From positions 175,836-239,835 of the forward strand of contig NZ_PZJM01000003.1 of NCBI RefSeq assembly GCF_003206045.1: a stretch of DNA of 64,000 bases, written 5' to 3'. The notes beneath the pieces are model-generated. The model had not been told where the DNA came from. It saw only the letters and a program-made list of their open reading frames with translations, and made no database searches. Source of the stretch: Salinicola lusitanus. GTDB taxonomy: Bacteria; Pseudomonadota; Gammaproteobacteria; Pseudomonadales; Halomonadaceae. The position numbers and the translations under genes are program-made. Shown one piece after another: positions 33,353 to 42,146 of this stretch (position 1 is the first letter of the stretch; every line of letters starts with the position of its first letter).

Positions 33353-34605
33353 TCCTGTGGAGCATTCTGATAGGGCTGGCCATCTGTATCGTCATCGGCA
33401 TGCCGATCTCGTTCGGTCTCGCGGCCATCAGCCTGTTCATCTTCTTCGAGTCAGGCTACGCGCTCTCGCCGATCGTGGCCCAGGCGGTCAACGGCCTGGA
33501 CTCCTTTCCGCTGCTGGCCATCCCGCTGTTCATCCTGGTCGGGGAAGTCATGAGCGCCGGCGGCATCGCCACTCGCCTGGTGCGACTGGCCAGCGCCCTG
33601 GTCGGGTTCGTGGCCGGCGGCCTGGGCCAGGTCGCGGTGCTGACATCGATGTTCTTCGGCGGCATCAGCGGCTCGGCCGTGGCCGACGCTTCCGCCGTCG
33701 GCAGCATGATGATCGAGCCGATGAAGCAGCATCGCTACAGCGCACCGCTGGCGACGGCGATCGTGGTGGCCGCCTCGGTCGTCGGCATCATCATCCCGCC
33801 CTCGATCCCGATGATCCTGTTCGGCGTGGTCACCAACACCTCGATCTCGCAGCTGTTCATGGCGGGTATCGTACCGGGCATCCTGATCACGCTGGGGCTG
33901 GCGGTCACCACCTACGTCCAGTCGCGCAAGAACGGCCGTGGCCAGCCCTTCTCGGTGCCCGAGCTGTTCGCCGCGTTGAAGGAAGCGCTGCTGGCGCTGC
34001 TGCTGCCGGTGATCATCGTCGGCGGGATCCTGTCGGGCGTCTTCACCCCGACGGAGAGCGCGGCGATCGCGCTGGTCTACGCCTTCGCGGTCTCTTTCTT
34101 CATCTACCGTAGCCTGACGCTGAAACGTTTCTTCGAGCTCTGTATCGCCACCGGCAAACTCACCGGCGTGGTGATGCTGCTGCTGGCCTTCGCCAGCGTT
34201 CTCGCCTGGCTGCTCACCGCCAACATGATCCCGCAGCAACTGGTGGTCAGCCTGTCCGCGATCACCGAGAACAAGCTCCTGCTGCTGCTGATCCTGTCGG
34301 GTTTCCTGCTGATCGTCGGCTTCTTCATGGATCTGACGCCGGCGATGGTGATCCTGGCCCCGCTGATGACGCCGGTGGTGGTCAAGCTGGGCATCGACCC
34401 GGTCTATTTCGGGGTGCTGATGTCGTTCATCCTGGGGATCGGCCTGATCACGCCTCCCGTGGGTACGGTGCTCTACGTCGGCTGCGGCGTCGGCAAGGTC
34501 GGCATGGAGAGCCTGGTCAAGAGCCTGCTCCCCTTCTACTTCACCTTGATCGGCCTGCTGGTGCTGTTCCTGCTCTTTCCTCAGGTCGTCCTCTGGTATC
34601 GCTGA
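33349..34605 (+). CDS. TRAP transporter large permease, DctM family
   Basis: A 418-residue membrane permease with about 11-12 hydrophobic segments and the DctM motifs SFPLLAIPLFILVGEVM, TSMFFGGISGSAVADASAVGS, VGIIIPPSIPMILFGV and GLITPPVGTVLYVGC. The four-base ATGA overlap with dctQ indicates coupled synthesis. The first TRAP system in this window is only moderately similar, so the two are separate systems and not a recent duplication. Confidence 0.89.
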   Translation: MILWSILIGLAICIVIGMPISFGLAAISLFIFFESGYALSPIVAQAVNGLDSFPLLAIPLFILVGEVMSAGGIATRLVRLASALVGFVAGGLGQVAVLTSMFFGGISGSAVADASAVGSMMIEPMKQHRYSAPLATAIVVAASVVGIIIPPSIPMILFGVVTNTSISQLFMAGIVPGILITLGLAVTTYVQSRKNGRGQPFSVPELFAALKEALLALLLPVIIVGGILSGVFTPTESAAIALVYAFAVSFFIYRSLTLKRFFELCIATGKLTGVVMLLLAFASVLAWLLTANMIPQQLVVSLSAITENKLLLLLILSGFLLIVGFFMDLTPAMVILAPLMTPVVVKLGIDPVYFGVLMSFILGIGLITPPVGTVLYVGCGVGKVGMESLVKSLLPFYFTLIGLLVLFLLFPQVVLWYR

Positions 34606-34661
34606 TGCCAGCCGGTTTCGACGACGATGAGTGGCTTCGATAACGTTTCGAGAGGTGATGC

Positions 34662-36089
34662 ATGACCATTCAAGCCACGCTGATCGACGAGCTGGCCGTG
34701 ATGCTGGGCCAGGGGGGGGTGCTGACCGACATCGATGACATGGAACGCTATTGCGTCGACTGGCCGGGCTACCGTGGTGGCGCCCCCCTGGCAGTGGCGC
34801 GGCCGGCGACGACGCACCAGGTGGCCGACGTGGTGCGCTACTGTCATCGACACGACATCCCGCTGGTGCCCCAGGGGGGGCACAGCGGCCTGGTGGGCGG
34901 CGCCCTGCCCGATGGCGAGCGGCCGGAACTGGTCGTCAGTCTCGAGCGGATGACGGCGATCCGCGACGTCGATCCGATCAATTTCACCATGAGCGTGGAT
35001 GGCGGCTGCGTGCTGCAGTCGGTCAAGGATGCCGCCGAGGCGGTGGATTGCGATTTTCCGCTCTCGCTGGGTGCCCAGGGCAGCTGCCAGATCGGCGGCA
35101 ACGTCTCGACCAACGCCGGCGGCCTCAACGTGCTGCGTTACGGCATGATGCGACAGCTGGTCCTGGGGCTGGAGGTGGTGCTGCCGGATGGTCGGATATA
35201 CAACGGCATGAAAGCGCTGCACAAGGACAACACGGGCTACGATCTCAAGCAGCTGTTCATCGGTGCGGAGGGCACGCTCGGCATCGTGACCGGGGCGGTC
35301 CTCAAGCTGTTTCCCCGCCCTCAGGTCAGTCGCAGCGCGCTGCTGGCCTGCCCCAGCGTGGCTGCCGTGCTCGAACTCTACGCGCTGGCGCGACGCAGTT
35401 GCTGCGACCTGCTGACCGCCTTCGAGCTGGTGCCTCGCACCTGCCTCGAACTCGCCATGGAGGCCGCCCCCGACCTGCGCGACCCGCTGGACGCACCGGC
35501 GCCCTATTACGTCTTGATGGAAGCCAGCGCCAGTGGACCGGCGGACCTGGACAGCATGATCGAGAGCCTTTTCGAGCGCGGGCTCGAGACCGGCCGGCTG
35601 ACCGATGGCGTGCTGGCCACCAGCGAGGCGCAGGCCGGCAATCTCTGGCGCATTCGCGAAGCCATGCTGGAAGGCCAGCGCAATCGTGGCGAGCACCTGC
35701 GCACCGACGTCTCGCTGCCGATCTCCTCGTTGAACACCTTTCACGAGCGCGCCACCGAGGAGATCGGGACATTGTGCCCGCAAGCGACGATCATCGCCTA
35801 CGGCCATATCGGCGACGGCAATCTGCACTTCAACATCCTGCCGCCTCCAGAGCTCGGCCCCGACGAGCGCTCGTCGCTGCTGCATGAGCTGGAGGAGCGC
35901 CTGTTCGAGATCGTCGCCGACTTCGATGGCAGCATCAGCGCCGAGCATGGCATCGGCCGCTTCAAGCAGACCGCCTTCCTGGAGACGCTGTCCGAGCCGG
36001 AATACGACATCATGCGCGGCCTGAAGCGGCTTCTGGACCCCCGTTACCTGATCTCCCCTGGCCGGATTCTGCCCCGCCCCGTCGAATGA
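34662..36089 (+). CDS. FAD-binding 2-hydroxyacid dehydrogenase (GlcD/D-lactate dehydrogenase type)
   Basis: A 475-residue flavoprotein of the VAO family. The FAD domain (about residues 40-220) has VPQGGHSGLVGGALP, GSCQIGGNVSTNAGGLNVLRYG and HKDNTGYDLKQLFIGAEGTLGIVT; the C-terminal domain has YGHIGDGNLHFNI and SAEHGIGRFK, with the metal/substrate His residues. Relatives oxidise D-lactate, D-2-hydroxyglutarate or glycolate and pass electrons to quinone or ETF. It follows the fuconate TRAP genes; the fucose route yields lactate, but the L form, so an aldonate or another 2-hydroxy acid may be the substrate. AGGTG precedes the ATG. Confidence 0.82.
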   Translation: MTIQATLIDELAVMLGQGGVLTDIDDMERYCVDWPGYRGGAPLAVARPATTHQVADVVRYCHRHDIPLVPQGGHSGLVGGALPDGERPELVVSLERMTAIRDVDPINFTMSVDGGCVLQSVKDAAEAVDCDFPLSLGAQGSCQIGGNVSTNAGGLNVLRYGMMRQLVLGLEVVLPDGRIYNGMKALHKDNTGYDLKQLFIGAEGTLGIVTGAVLKLFPRPQVSRSALLACPSVAAVLELYALARRSCCDLLTAFELVPRTCLELAMEAAPDLRDPLDAPAPYYVLMEASASGPADLDSMIESLFERGLETGRLTDGVLATSEAQAGNLWRIREAMLEGQRNRGEHLRTDVSLPISSLNTFHERATEEIGTLCPQATIIAYGHIGDGNLHFNILPPPELGPDERSSLLHELEERLFEIVADFDGSISAEHGIGRFKQTAFLETLSEPEYDIMRGLKRLLDPRYLISPGRILPRPVE

Positions 36090-36129
36090 ATCGGCCCCGC
36101 CCGCGCACTCTTCTTTCAGGAAGCGACTC

Positions 36130-37053
36130 ATGCAAGATTCCCCTGTCGATAAAGATCGTCACCTCGAGGATATCCAGACCGTCGGCTTTCTCGGAACCGG
36201 CATCATGGGGGCCCCCATGGCGGCCCGCCTGGCGGATGTCGGTCATCGCGTCCGGGCCTGGAACCGCACGCCCGACAAGCTGGCACCGCTGCAGGCCGCC
36301 GGCGTGGTCGCGGCTCCATCCCCCGAGGCGGCCGTCCACGACGCCGATGTGGTCATCGTGATGCTGAGCGCGGGCCCCGTCTGCGACGAGATCCTGTTGG
36401 GCGAGACCGGCATCATCGCCGCGATGCGGCCCGGCAGTTGCCTGATCGTGATGAGCTCGATCCCGGTGGAGACCGCCAAGGGGCAGGCGGACGCCGCCGG
36501 CCTCCACGGTGTCGACTACCTCGACGCACCGGTCTCCGGCGGGGAACGCGGCGCCATCGAGGGCACGCTGGCGATCATGGTCGGTGGCGAGGCATCCGTT
36601 TTCGAACGCCATCGCCCGCTGCTGGCAACCCTCGGTCGCCCCACCCATGTCGGGCCCGCCGGGAGCGGCCAGCTCGCCAAGCTCGCCAACCAGATGATCG
36701 TGGCCAACACCATCGCCACCGTGGCCGAGGCGCTGCTGCTGGTGGAGCGTGGCGGGGCCGATCCCGCGCAGGTGCGTCAGGCGTTGATGGGCGGTTTCGC
36801 CGACTCGACCATTCTCGAGGTTCACGGCCAGCGCATGCTGGAGGAGAGTTTCCTGCCCGGCGGTGCCGCGAAGTGGCAACACAAGGACACCCAGACGGCA
36901 ATGGCGCAGATGGCTCGCCTGTCGCTCGACCTTCCCATGAGCCGTCAGGCCGATGCGCTGTTCGGCGACATGCTGGCGAACGGCGATGGCGAGCTGGATC
37001 ACAGCGCGCTGATCCGGGAGTTGCGCCGACGAAACGGGATGCCGGTCGATTGA
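36130..37053 (+). CDS. Beta-hydroxyacid dehydrogenase (GarR/MmsB family)
   Basis: A 307-residue NAD(P)-dependent enzyme of the 3-hydroxyisobutyrate / tartronate semialdehyde reductase family. The Rossmann loop FLGTGIMGAPMA is at about residues 19-30, the substrate motif DAPVSGGERGA near 137, and the catalytic Lys in GSGQLAKLANQMIV near 187. A poorly conserved 17-residue N-terminal tail precedes the fold. In the island it may reduce a C3-C4 semialdehyde from sugar-acid breakdown, with tartronate semialdehyde reductase (GarR) a reasonable guess. It is 40 bp behind the FAD oxidase and probably in the same operon. Confidence 0.82.
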   Translation: MQDSPVDKDRHLEDIQTVGFLGTGIMGAPMAARLADVGHRVRAWNRTPDKLAPLQAAGVVAAPSPEAAVHDADVVIVMLSAGPVCDEILLGETGIIAAMRPGSCLIVMSSIPVETAKGQADAAGLHGVDYLDAPVSGGERGAIEGTLAIMVGGEASVFERHRPLLATLGRPTHVGPAGSGQLAKLANQMIVANTIATVAEALLLVERGGADPAQVRQALMGGFADSTILEVHGQRMLEESFLPGGAAKWQHKDTQTAMAQMARLSLDLPMSRQADALFGDMLANGDGELDHSALIRELRRRNGMPVD

Positions 37054-37089
37054 GCTCAGGACACGTCGGGCAGCCGGCGATCTGCCCGG

Positions 37090-38070
37090 TCAGCGCTGGC
37101 TCAACCAGCGCAGATACCCAGGCTCCCTCAGTTCGCCGGCATGCCGGAAGTTGGCCAGGCGTTCCTGGACCAGTGCCTCGGAGTCCCTGATGTGCCGGTG
37201 AAGTGCGTCGCTGGCCTGCGCGGCGCGCCGCTGCTGCATCGCTTCGAAGACCTGCCGATGCGCAGCGAAGAAAGGGTCGCCCGGCGGCAGTTCGATCTCG
37301 CCTCCCAGCAGATGCTTGCTGATCAGCAGGATCGGCCGGGTGCGCTGAAGCATGGTCAGGATCTCGGCGTTGCCGCCCTGCTCCAGCGCCTCGTGATGCA
37401 GGTCGTTCTCCAGCGCATCGAGCTGGCTGGCCTCGATTCGAGGGTAGCTGGCCTGGGCTTGATCCAGGCGATCCAGATAGCGCTGAATCGCCTTGTCCGG
37501 GATTCGCTCGCAGGCCCGCGCGATCATGAACGGCTCCAGCTGACGCCGCGCATCGTAGAGTTGATGCAGTCGATCGTCGTCCAGCGGCACCACGTTCCAG
37601 CTACTGTACTTGACCTTCTCGACGACACCGAGAGACTGCAGCTGCAGCAGAATGCGGTAGGTCGTGGCGCGGCTGACACCCAGTGACTTGGCCAGTTGCA
37701 GCTCGTTGAGCTCGAGTCGGCCTTTCATCGAGCAGAGGACGACGTCGTGCTCGACCCGTTCCGCCAGCGCGCGCCAGGAGTCCGTCCGCTTGACGGAGGC
37801 GCGGCCGCCTGCGGCCCGGAAATCGGCCGCCGTCAGCGAGCGGCGCACGATACTCCCCGGTGCCCGCCCCACCAGGAACCCGCGGCCGTCGAAACGGCTG
37901 ATGGCGCCCTCGTCGTGCAGCCGCCCCAGGGTCTGGCGCACCGGCGAACGGCTCATCCCGAAGATATCGGCGATGTTGCCCTCGAGCAGCACCAGGCCGG
38001 GCTCCAGATGGCCACTGGCCATGCTGCGCAGCAGGGCCTCGTAGAGTTGATCCTTGAGCGTCTTGGTCAT
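37090..38070 (-). CDS. GntR/FCD-type regulator with two winged-helix domains
   Basis: A 326-residue regulator with an unusual layout. Residues about 5-70 are a GntR winged helix (LEGNIADIFGMSRSPVRQTLGRLHDEG). About 105-165 form a second one (LNELQLAKSLGVSRATTYRILLQLQSLG), and 175-315 an FCD-like helical domain with DLHHEALEQGGN, AHRQVFEAMQQ and ALHRHIRDSE. Single-HTH GntR proteins are about 240 residues, so the second HTH accounts for the extra length. It converges with the fucD-TRAP-oxidase operon and may control it. The start at 38070 begins the first domain; upstream the frame is open but not GntR-like. Confidence 0.8.
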   Translation of the reverse strand: MTKTLKDQLYEALLRSMASGHLEPGLVLLEGNIADIFGMSRSPVRQTLGRLHDEGAISRFDGRGFLVGRAPGSIVRRSLTAADFRAAGGRASVKRTDSWRALAERVEHDVVLCSMKGRLELNELQLAKSLGVSRATTYRILLQLQSLGVVEKVKYSSWNVVPLDDDRLHQLYDARRQLEPFMIARACERIPDKAIQRYLDRLDQAQASYPRIEASQLDALENDLHHEALEQGGNAEILTMLQRTRPILLISKHLLGGEIELPPGDPFFAAHRQVFEAMQQRRAAQASDALHRHIRDSEALVQERLANFRHAGELREPGYLRWLSQR

Positions 38071-38139
38071 CGAACTGATCCCGCCACGTTTTCGGTGGAC
38101 CTGAATCGGGAACGTGCCACGATTCAGCAAGAACGAGTA

Positions 38140-38149
38140 TTGCATACAA
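38140..38149. promoter_or_regulatory. Possible GntR operator
   Basis: TTGCATACAA, a 10-bp imperfect palindrome, with flanking AG and AG and a GTAT-TGC-ATAC repeat overlapping it (38137-38147), 70 bp upstream of the dual-HTH regulator. Short TTG-N4-CAA sites are common for GntR/FCD proteins. This is a weak inference from a short site. Confidence 0.3.
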
Positions 38150-38249
38150 AGACCGTCAACGACTGTCAGACCTAGGTCCTGCCTCGAACCTGGGGGACAA
38201 CATCGGCTTTCGGCCCCCTGGGAGACCGCGTCTTGATGGCGGCACCAAC

Positions 38250-38280
38250 AAAAACGCCGCCCACGAAGTGGGCGGCGTTT
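38250..38280 (-). terminator. Rho-independent terminator of deaD
   Basis: A 13-bp perfect stem (38252-38264 with 38268-38280) around the triplet GAA. On the minus strand it is followed by a U run from the A tract ending at 38254, giving a strong intrinsic terminator 48 bp after the deaD stop. Confidence 0.9.
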
Positions 38281-38328
38281 CGACACCAGCGGAGCAACGG
38301 GCTCGGCTGGCGGTACAGCGTCTACCGA

Positions 38329-40053
38329 TCAGGCGCGCGAGCGGCGAACCGGTGCCTCGCCATCGGTGCGGCGACGCGGTGCACGCTCGGGCGCACCCTG
38401 GTCTTCCGAGATTTCCAGCGAACGTCCACCGACCCGGGCGCGTGACATCTTGGCCAGAATCGAGGAAGGCAGTCCGCTCGGCAGCTCGACCACGGAGAAG
38501 GCGTTGCGAATATCGATGCGGCCGATGCGACCACCCTCGATACCCCCTTCGTTGGCGAGTGCGCCGACCAGCTGCCCCGGCTTGACGCCATCCTTGTGAC
38601 CGACGGAGACCCGGTAGCGGGTCATGCCTTCGCGCGGCGCGCTGTCGCGACGGCGCGGGGCACCGCGCTCACCACGGCTACCGCCATCGCGGCCACCGTC
38701 GCGACCGCTGTCACGGCGCGAGGGTGAACTGGTGATGCGGCCGATCGGCGCTTCGCCGGCACGCGCCAGCGTTGCCAGTGCCGCCGCCAGATCGATCGGA
38801 TCGTGACCCTCTTCGACCAGCTTCTCGATCAGCGCACGCTGATGATCGCTACCGGCCTCGAGCATCTCGCGCAGACGCGCACTGAACTGCGTGTCGCGAT
38901 GAGCGCGAATGGCGGCCTCGTCGGGCAGCGGCATCTCGGTCATGGCCTGACCGGTCGCCTGCTCGACCCAGCGCACCTTGCGGGTCTCGCGGCCGCCGGC
39001 GAAGGTGATGGCGACACCGTTGCGGCCTGCACGGCCGGTACGGCCGATACGGTGAATGTAGGCCTCGGAATCCTGCGGCAGATCGTAGTTGATCACGTGA
39101 GTGATCCGCGGAACGTCCAGACCACGCGCCGCCACGTCGGTGGCCACCAGCACATCGACCTTGCCCCGCTTGAGACGCGTCACGGTACGCTCACGCAGGC
39201 TCTGGTCGAGATCGCCGGAGAGACCGGCAGCGTTGACGCCGCGGGCAGTCAGCTGCTCCACCAGCGTGGTACAGGCGGCACGGGTGCGCACGAACACGAT
39301 GGCGGCGTCGACCGTCTCGACTTCGAAGATACGCGCCAGAGCTTCCAGCTTGCTGGGGCCTTCCACCCGTACCACGCGCTGTTCGATGTTCTCGCCAGTG
39401 CTGACCTTGGATTCGATCGCGACCTTGACCGGATCGACCAGGTAGCGGTTGACGATACGCTCGATCTCGCTCGGCAGCGTGGCCGAGAAGAAGACGCGCT
39501 GGGCGTTCTTGGGCGTATCGGCGACCACGCGCTTGACGTCGTCGATGAAGCCCATGCGCAGCATCTCGTCGGCTTCGTCGAGCACCAGCGCCGACAGGCC
39601 GTCCAACTTGAGGCTGCCACGGTCGAGGTGATCGATGATCCGCCCCGGTGTCCCCACGACGACCTGGGCGCCACGCTTCAACGCCGACAGCTGCTCGCGG
39701 TAATCCTGGCCACCGCAAAGCGTCGCGATTTCCAGGCCTTTCAGATTCTGGCCGTACTTGGAGAAGGATACGGCAACTTGCTGCGCCAGCTCGCGGGTCG
39801 GCGCCAGCACCAGGACTTGCGGTTCACGCCGGCCGAGATCGAGACGGCTCAGTAAAGGCAGCGCGAACGCCGCGGTCTTGCCGGTGCCGGTCTGCGCCTG
39901 GCCCAGCATGTCGCGACCTTCCAGCAGCGCAGGGATAGTCTGCGACTGGATCGGCGACGGGATTTCATAGCCCAACGTTTCGAGGGCGGTCAGTACTTCC
40001 GGCAACAGAGCCAGATCGCCAAAGCTAGGCGAAGCAGTAACAGTCGAGGTCAT
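38329..40053 (-). CDS. deaD: DEAD-box ATP-dependent RNA helicase, DeaD/CsdA type
   Basis: Unwinds RNA during cold adaptation, ribosome assembly and mRNA turnover. The 574-residue protein has all helicase motifs: Q motif (SPIQSQTIP), motif I AQTGTGKT, Ia PTRELAQQ, II DEAD, III SAT, then TDVAARGLDVP and VI HRIGRTGR. A C-terminal DbpA-type RNA-binding domain (about 485-560, with IGRIDIRNAFSVVELP) follows an Arg/Gly/Asp-rich linker at about 455-480, and the tail is Arg-rich. Length fits DeaD (about 560-640), not RhlE or SrmB. A strong terminator is just downstream and a long untranslated region upstream. Confidence 0.95.
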   Translation of the reverse strand: MTSTVTASPSFGDLALLPEVLTALETLGYEIPSPIQSQTIPALLEGRDMLGQAQTGTGKTAAFALPLLSRLDLGRREPQVLVLAPTRELAQQVAVSFSKYGQNLKGLEIATLCGGQDYREQLSALKRGAQVVVGTPGRIIDHLDRGSLKLDGLSALVLDEADEMLRMGFIDDVKRVVADTPKNAQRVFFSATLPSEIERIVNRYLVDPVKVAIESKVSTGENIEQRVVRVEGPSKLEALARIFEVETVDAAIVFVRTRAACTTLVEQLTARGVNAAGLSGDLDQSLRERTVTRLKRGKVDVLVATDVAARGLDVPRITHVINYDLPQDSEAYIHRIGRTGRAGRNGVAITFAGGRETRKVRWVEQATGQAMTEMPLPDEAAIRAHRDTQFSARLREMLEAGSDHQRALIEKLVEEGHDPIDLAAALATLARAGEAPIGRITSSPSRRDSGRDGGRDGGSRGERGAPRRRDSAPREGMTRYRVSVGHKDGVKPGQLVGALANEGGIEGGRIGRIDIRNAFSVVELPSGLPSSILAKMSRARVGGRSLEISEDQGAPERAPRRRTDGEAPVRRSRA

Positions 40054-40526
40054 TTCACACCTTGGAGTGGCCGGTGGGCACCGGCGAAAATGTCATGGCA
40101 TTGGTGGCGTGATCACCACTGAATGCCGGTCGCACCAGGCATTGCGCTTCTCGCCAGCGGATTCGAAAGCGATAGCGTATGTGGCGACCTTGATGCGCCC
40201 GGTTGCGTAATACATCAACCGATTGAGGCGCTCCATCGTTGCATCCGGACGCGAAAAACGGCGTGGCCGTGCGTCATGTACGAGATACGTCCGGTGCTGG
40301 GCATCGACTCACGGGTCGATGGCGTCGATTACAGACATATCGGCAGGATGGTGGGGTCAACACATGCGAGGAGGCGCTACTATACCATCGGCGTAGACGT
40401 TTCACCACCGGAACGTAAAAATCCTACCGAAAACCCCGATGGATGGACGTGGCCTCGGATGAAGCCTGGCGGCGAAAACCGTAGACTGCGCGCCACTTCT
40501 TCCCCATCCAGCCGAGCGTCATCGCC
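40054..40526. promoter_or_regulatory. Intergenic region upstream of deaD and yaiI
   Basis: A 473-bp gap between divergent genes without a supported gene. A hairpin with GGCATT (40098-40103) and AATGCC (40123-40128) outside and GGTG/CACC inside lies just before deaD. The deaD mRNA of E. coli has a very long leader important for cold regulation, and a similar leader could fill this gap; this is an inference from the family. Confidence 0.4.
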
Positions 40527-40994
40527 ATGCCGACACCCAAGCCCACTCTCTGGATCGACGCCGACGCCTGCCCGCGCGTTGCCCGTGACATCATCATTCG
40601 TGCCGCCGAGCGGACCCAGACCCGAACCTGGATGGTGGCCAATCATGCGTTGCCGTTGCCGCCTTCGCCTTGGGTCAAGTCGCGCACCGTGGCGCATGGC
40701 TTCGATGCCGCGGACAACGAGATCGTCGATGCCGTCACCAAGGGCGACCTCGTCGTTACCAGCGACCTTCCTCTGGCACAGGAGGTCATCGAGCGGGGGG
40801 CGATGGTCATGACCACTCGCGGCGAGGACCTGACGCTCGACAACATCAAGTCGCGCGTACAGATGCGCGATTTCATGGAGACGCTGCGCGCCAGCGGGGA
40901 ACACACCCAGGGGCCCAACGCCTATACCGATGGCGATCGCCGGACGTTCGCCGACGCGCTGGACCGCTGGCTGCAACGCCACGCTCGATTCTAG
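40527..40994 (+). CDS. yaiI: UPF0178 (DUF188, YaiI/YqxD) family protein
   Basis: A 155-residue protein with the family's PIN-like signature: LWIDADACPRVARDIIIRAAER at the N-terminus, VAHGFDAADNEIVDAV and GDLVVTSDLPLA in the middle, and RGEDLTLDNIKSRVQMRDFMETLR. The Asp residues in DADACP, AADNEI and SDLPLA sit where a metal-dependent nuclease site would be. The function is not established. Length agrees with E. coli YaiI (152). There is no strong ribosome binding site; the ATG is fixed by the family N-terminus. Confidence 0.88.
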   Translation: MPTPKPTLWIDADACPRVARDIIIRAAERTQTRTWMVANHALPLPPSPWVKSRTVAHGFDAADNEIVDAVTKGDLVVTSDLPLAQEVIERGAMVMTTRGEDLTLDNIKSRVQMRDFMETLRASGEHTQGPNAYTDGDRRTFADALDRWLQRHARF

Positions 40995-41043
40995 CGGGTT
41001 CGCTACCGTCAACGGGGCGAACCCGGACCCGGCAGCGCCCCCT

Positions 41044-42048
41044 TCATTCGCCGCCGCGGACTCCGCGCCCCGTCAGCCGGTCGCGATCATGCGGCGCATC
41101 CAGCGCCAGTGAAGGTCCCACGGGCACGATGCGGGTCGGGTTGATCGTCGGATGGCTGTAATAGTAGTGGCGCTTGATATGGTCGAAGTCGACCGTGTCC
41201 CGGACGCCCGGCCACTGGTAGAGCTCACGCAGGTAGTTCGACAGATTCGGAAAGTCCGCGATGCGCTGCCGGTTGCACTTGAAGTGGCCATGATAGACCG
41301 CATCGAAGCGAACCAGCGTGGTGAACAGCCGGATGTCGGCTTCCGTCAGCCACTCGCCCGCCAGGTAGCGCTGCCCGGCGAGACGCGACTCCAATCGATC
41401 GAGGCAGTCGAACAACGCCGCGAAGTGCTTTTCGTAGACGCCCTGCTCGGTGGCAAAGCCAGCCTTGTAGACACCGTTGTTGACGTGGTCGTAGACATCG
41501 GCATTGACGGCATCGATGACATCGCGCAGATCGTCGGGATAGAAATCCAGGCAATTGCCGGTCAGGCCGTCGAACGCCGTGTTCAGCATCCGCACGATCT
41601 CCGCGGACTCGTTGTTGACGATCCGCTGCTCTTGCCGATCCCACAACGCCGGAACCGTCACCCGCCCCGTGTAGTTCGAGTCGGTCAGGGTATAGAGCTG
41701 ATGATGGTAGTCGACATGATTGACGCTATCGCCGCTGGACCCTTCATCGACTCGATAGGACCACCCCTGATCCAGCATCAGAGGACTGGTGTGGGAGACA
41801 CCGACCAGCGCCTCCAATCCCTTGAGCTTGCGCATGATCAGGGCGCGATGTGCCCACGGACACGCCAGCGATACGTAGAGGTGGTAACGCCCGGCCTCCG
41901 CCGCCAGCCCCCGCTGGCCGTCCGGGCCGGGTGCGCCGGTCGGCGTGATCCAATCGCGCAGCTTGGCGGACTCGCGAACGAACTCCCCGCCATGACTTTC
42001 GGTGTCGTACCAGCGATCCTGCCATTTTCCGTCGACCAGCAATCCCAT
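41044..42048 (-). CDS. yqjG: Glutathionyl-hydroquinone reductase (YqjG/Xi-class GST)
   Basis: Reduces glutathionyl-hydroquinones to hydroquinones using glutathione. The 334-residue protein has the catalytic Cys63 in YVSLACPWAHRALIMRKLKG, VPALWDRQEQRIVNNESAEIVRML in the thioredoxin-like domain, and the all-alpha C-terminal domain with GEWLTEADIRLFTTLVRFDAVYHGHFKCN, all standard for this class. Length and Cys position agree with E. coli YqjG. AGGAG stands before the ATG at 42048. Downstream of the LysR gene on the same strand (98 bp apart), possibly under its control. Confidence 0.92.
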   Translation of the reverse strand: MGLLVDGKWQDRWYDTESHGGEFVRESAKLRDWITPTGAPGPDGQRGLAAEAGRYHLYVSLACPWAHRALIMRKLKGLEALVGVSHTSPLMLDQGWSYRVDEGSSGDSVNHVDYHHQLYTLTDSNYTGRVTVPALWDRQEQRIVNNESAEIVRMLNTAFDGLTGNCLDFYPDDLRDVIDAVNADVYDHVNNGVYKAGFATEQGVYEKHFAALFDCLDRLESRLAGQRYLAGEWLTEADIRLFTTLVRFDAVYHGHFKCNRQRIADFPNLSNYLRELYQWPGVRDTVDFDHIKRHYYYSHPTINPTRIVPVGPSLALDAPHDRDRLTGRGVRGGE

Positions 42049-42146
42049 GACGTTCTCCTGTTGATTCGGTGTCCCACGACGTGCCGAGAGCAGCATAGAT
42101 CCCGGCCACTGAAGATCCAGCGCAATAACTCGGCCCAGTCATTCGT

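Noticed and set aside
38071-38286. Extension of the dual-HTH regulator to a 398-residue protein
   Set aside because: The extra 72 residues are Arg/Cys-rich noise crossing the promoter region and the deaD terminator area.
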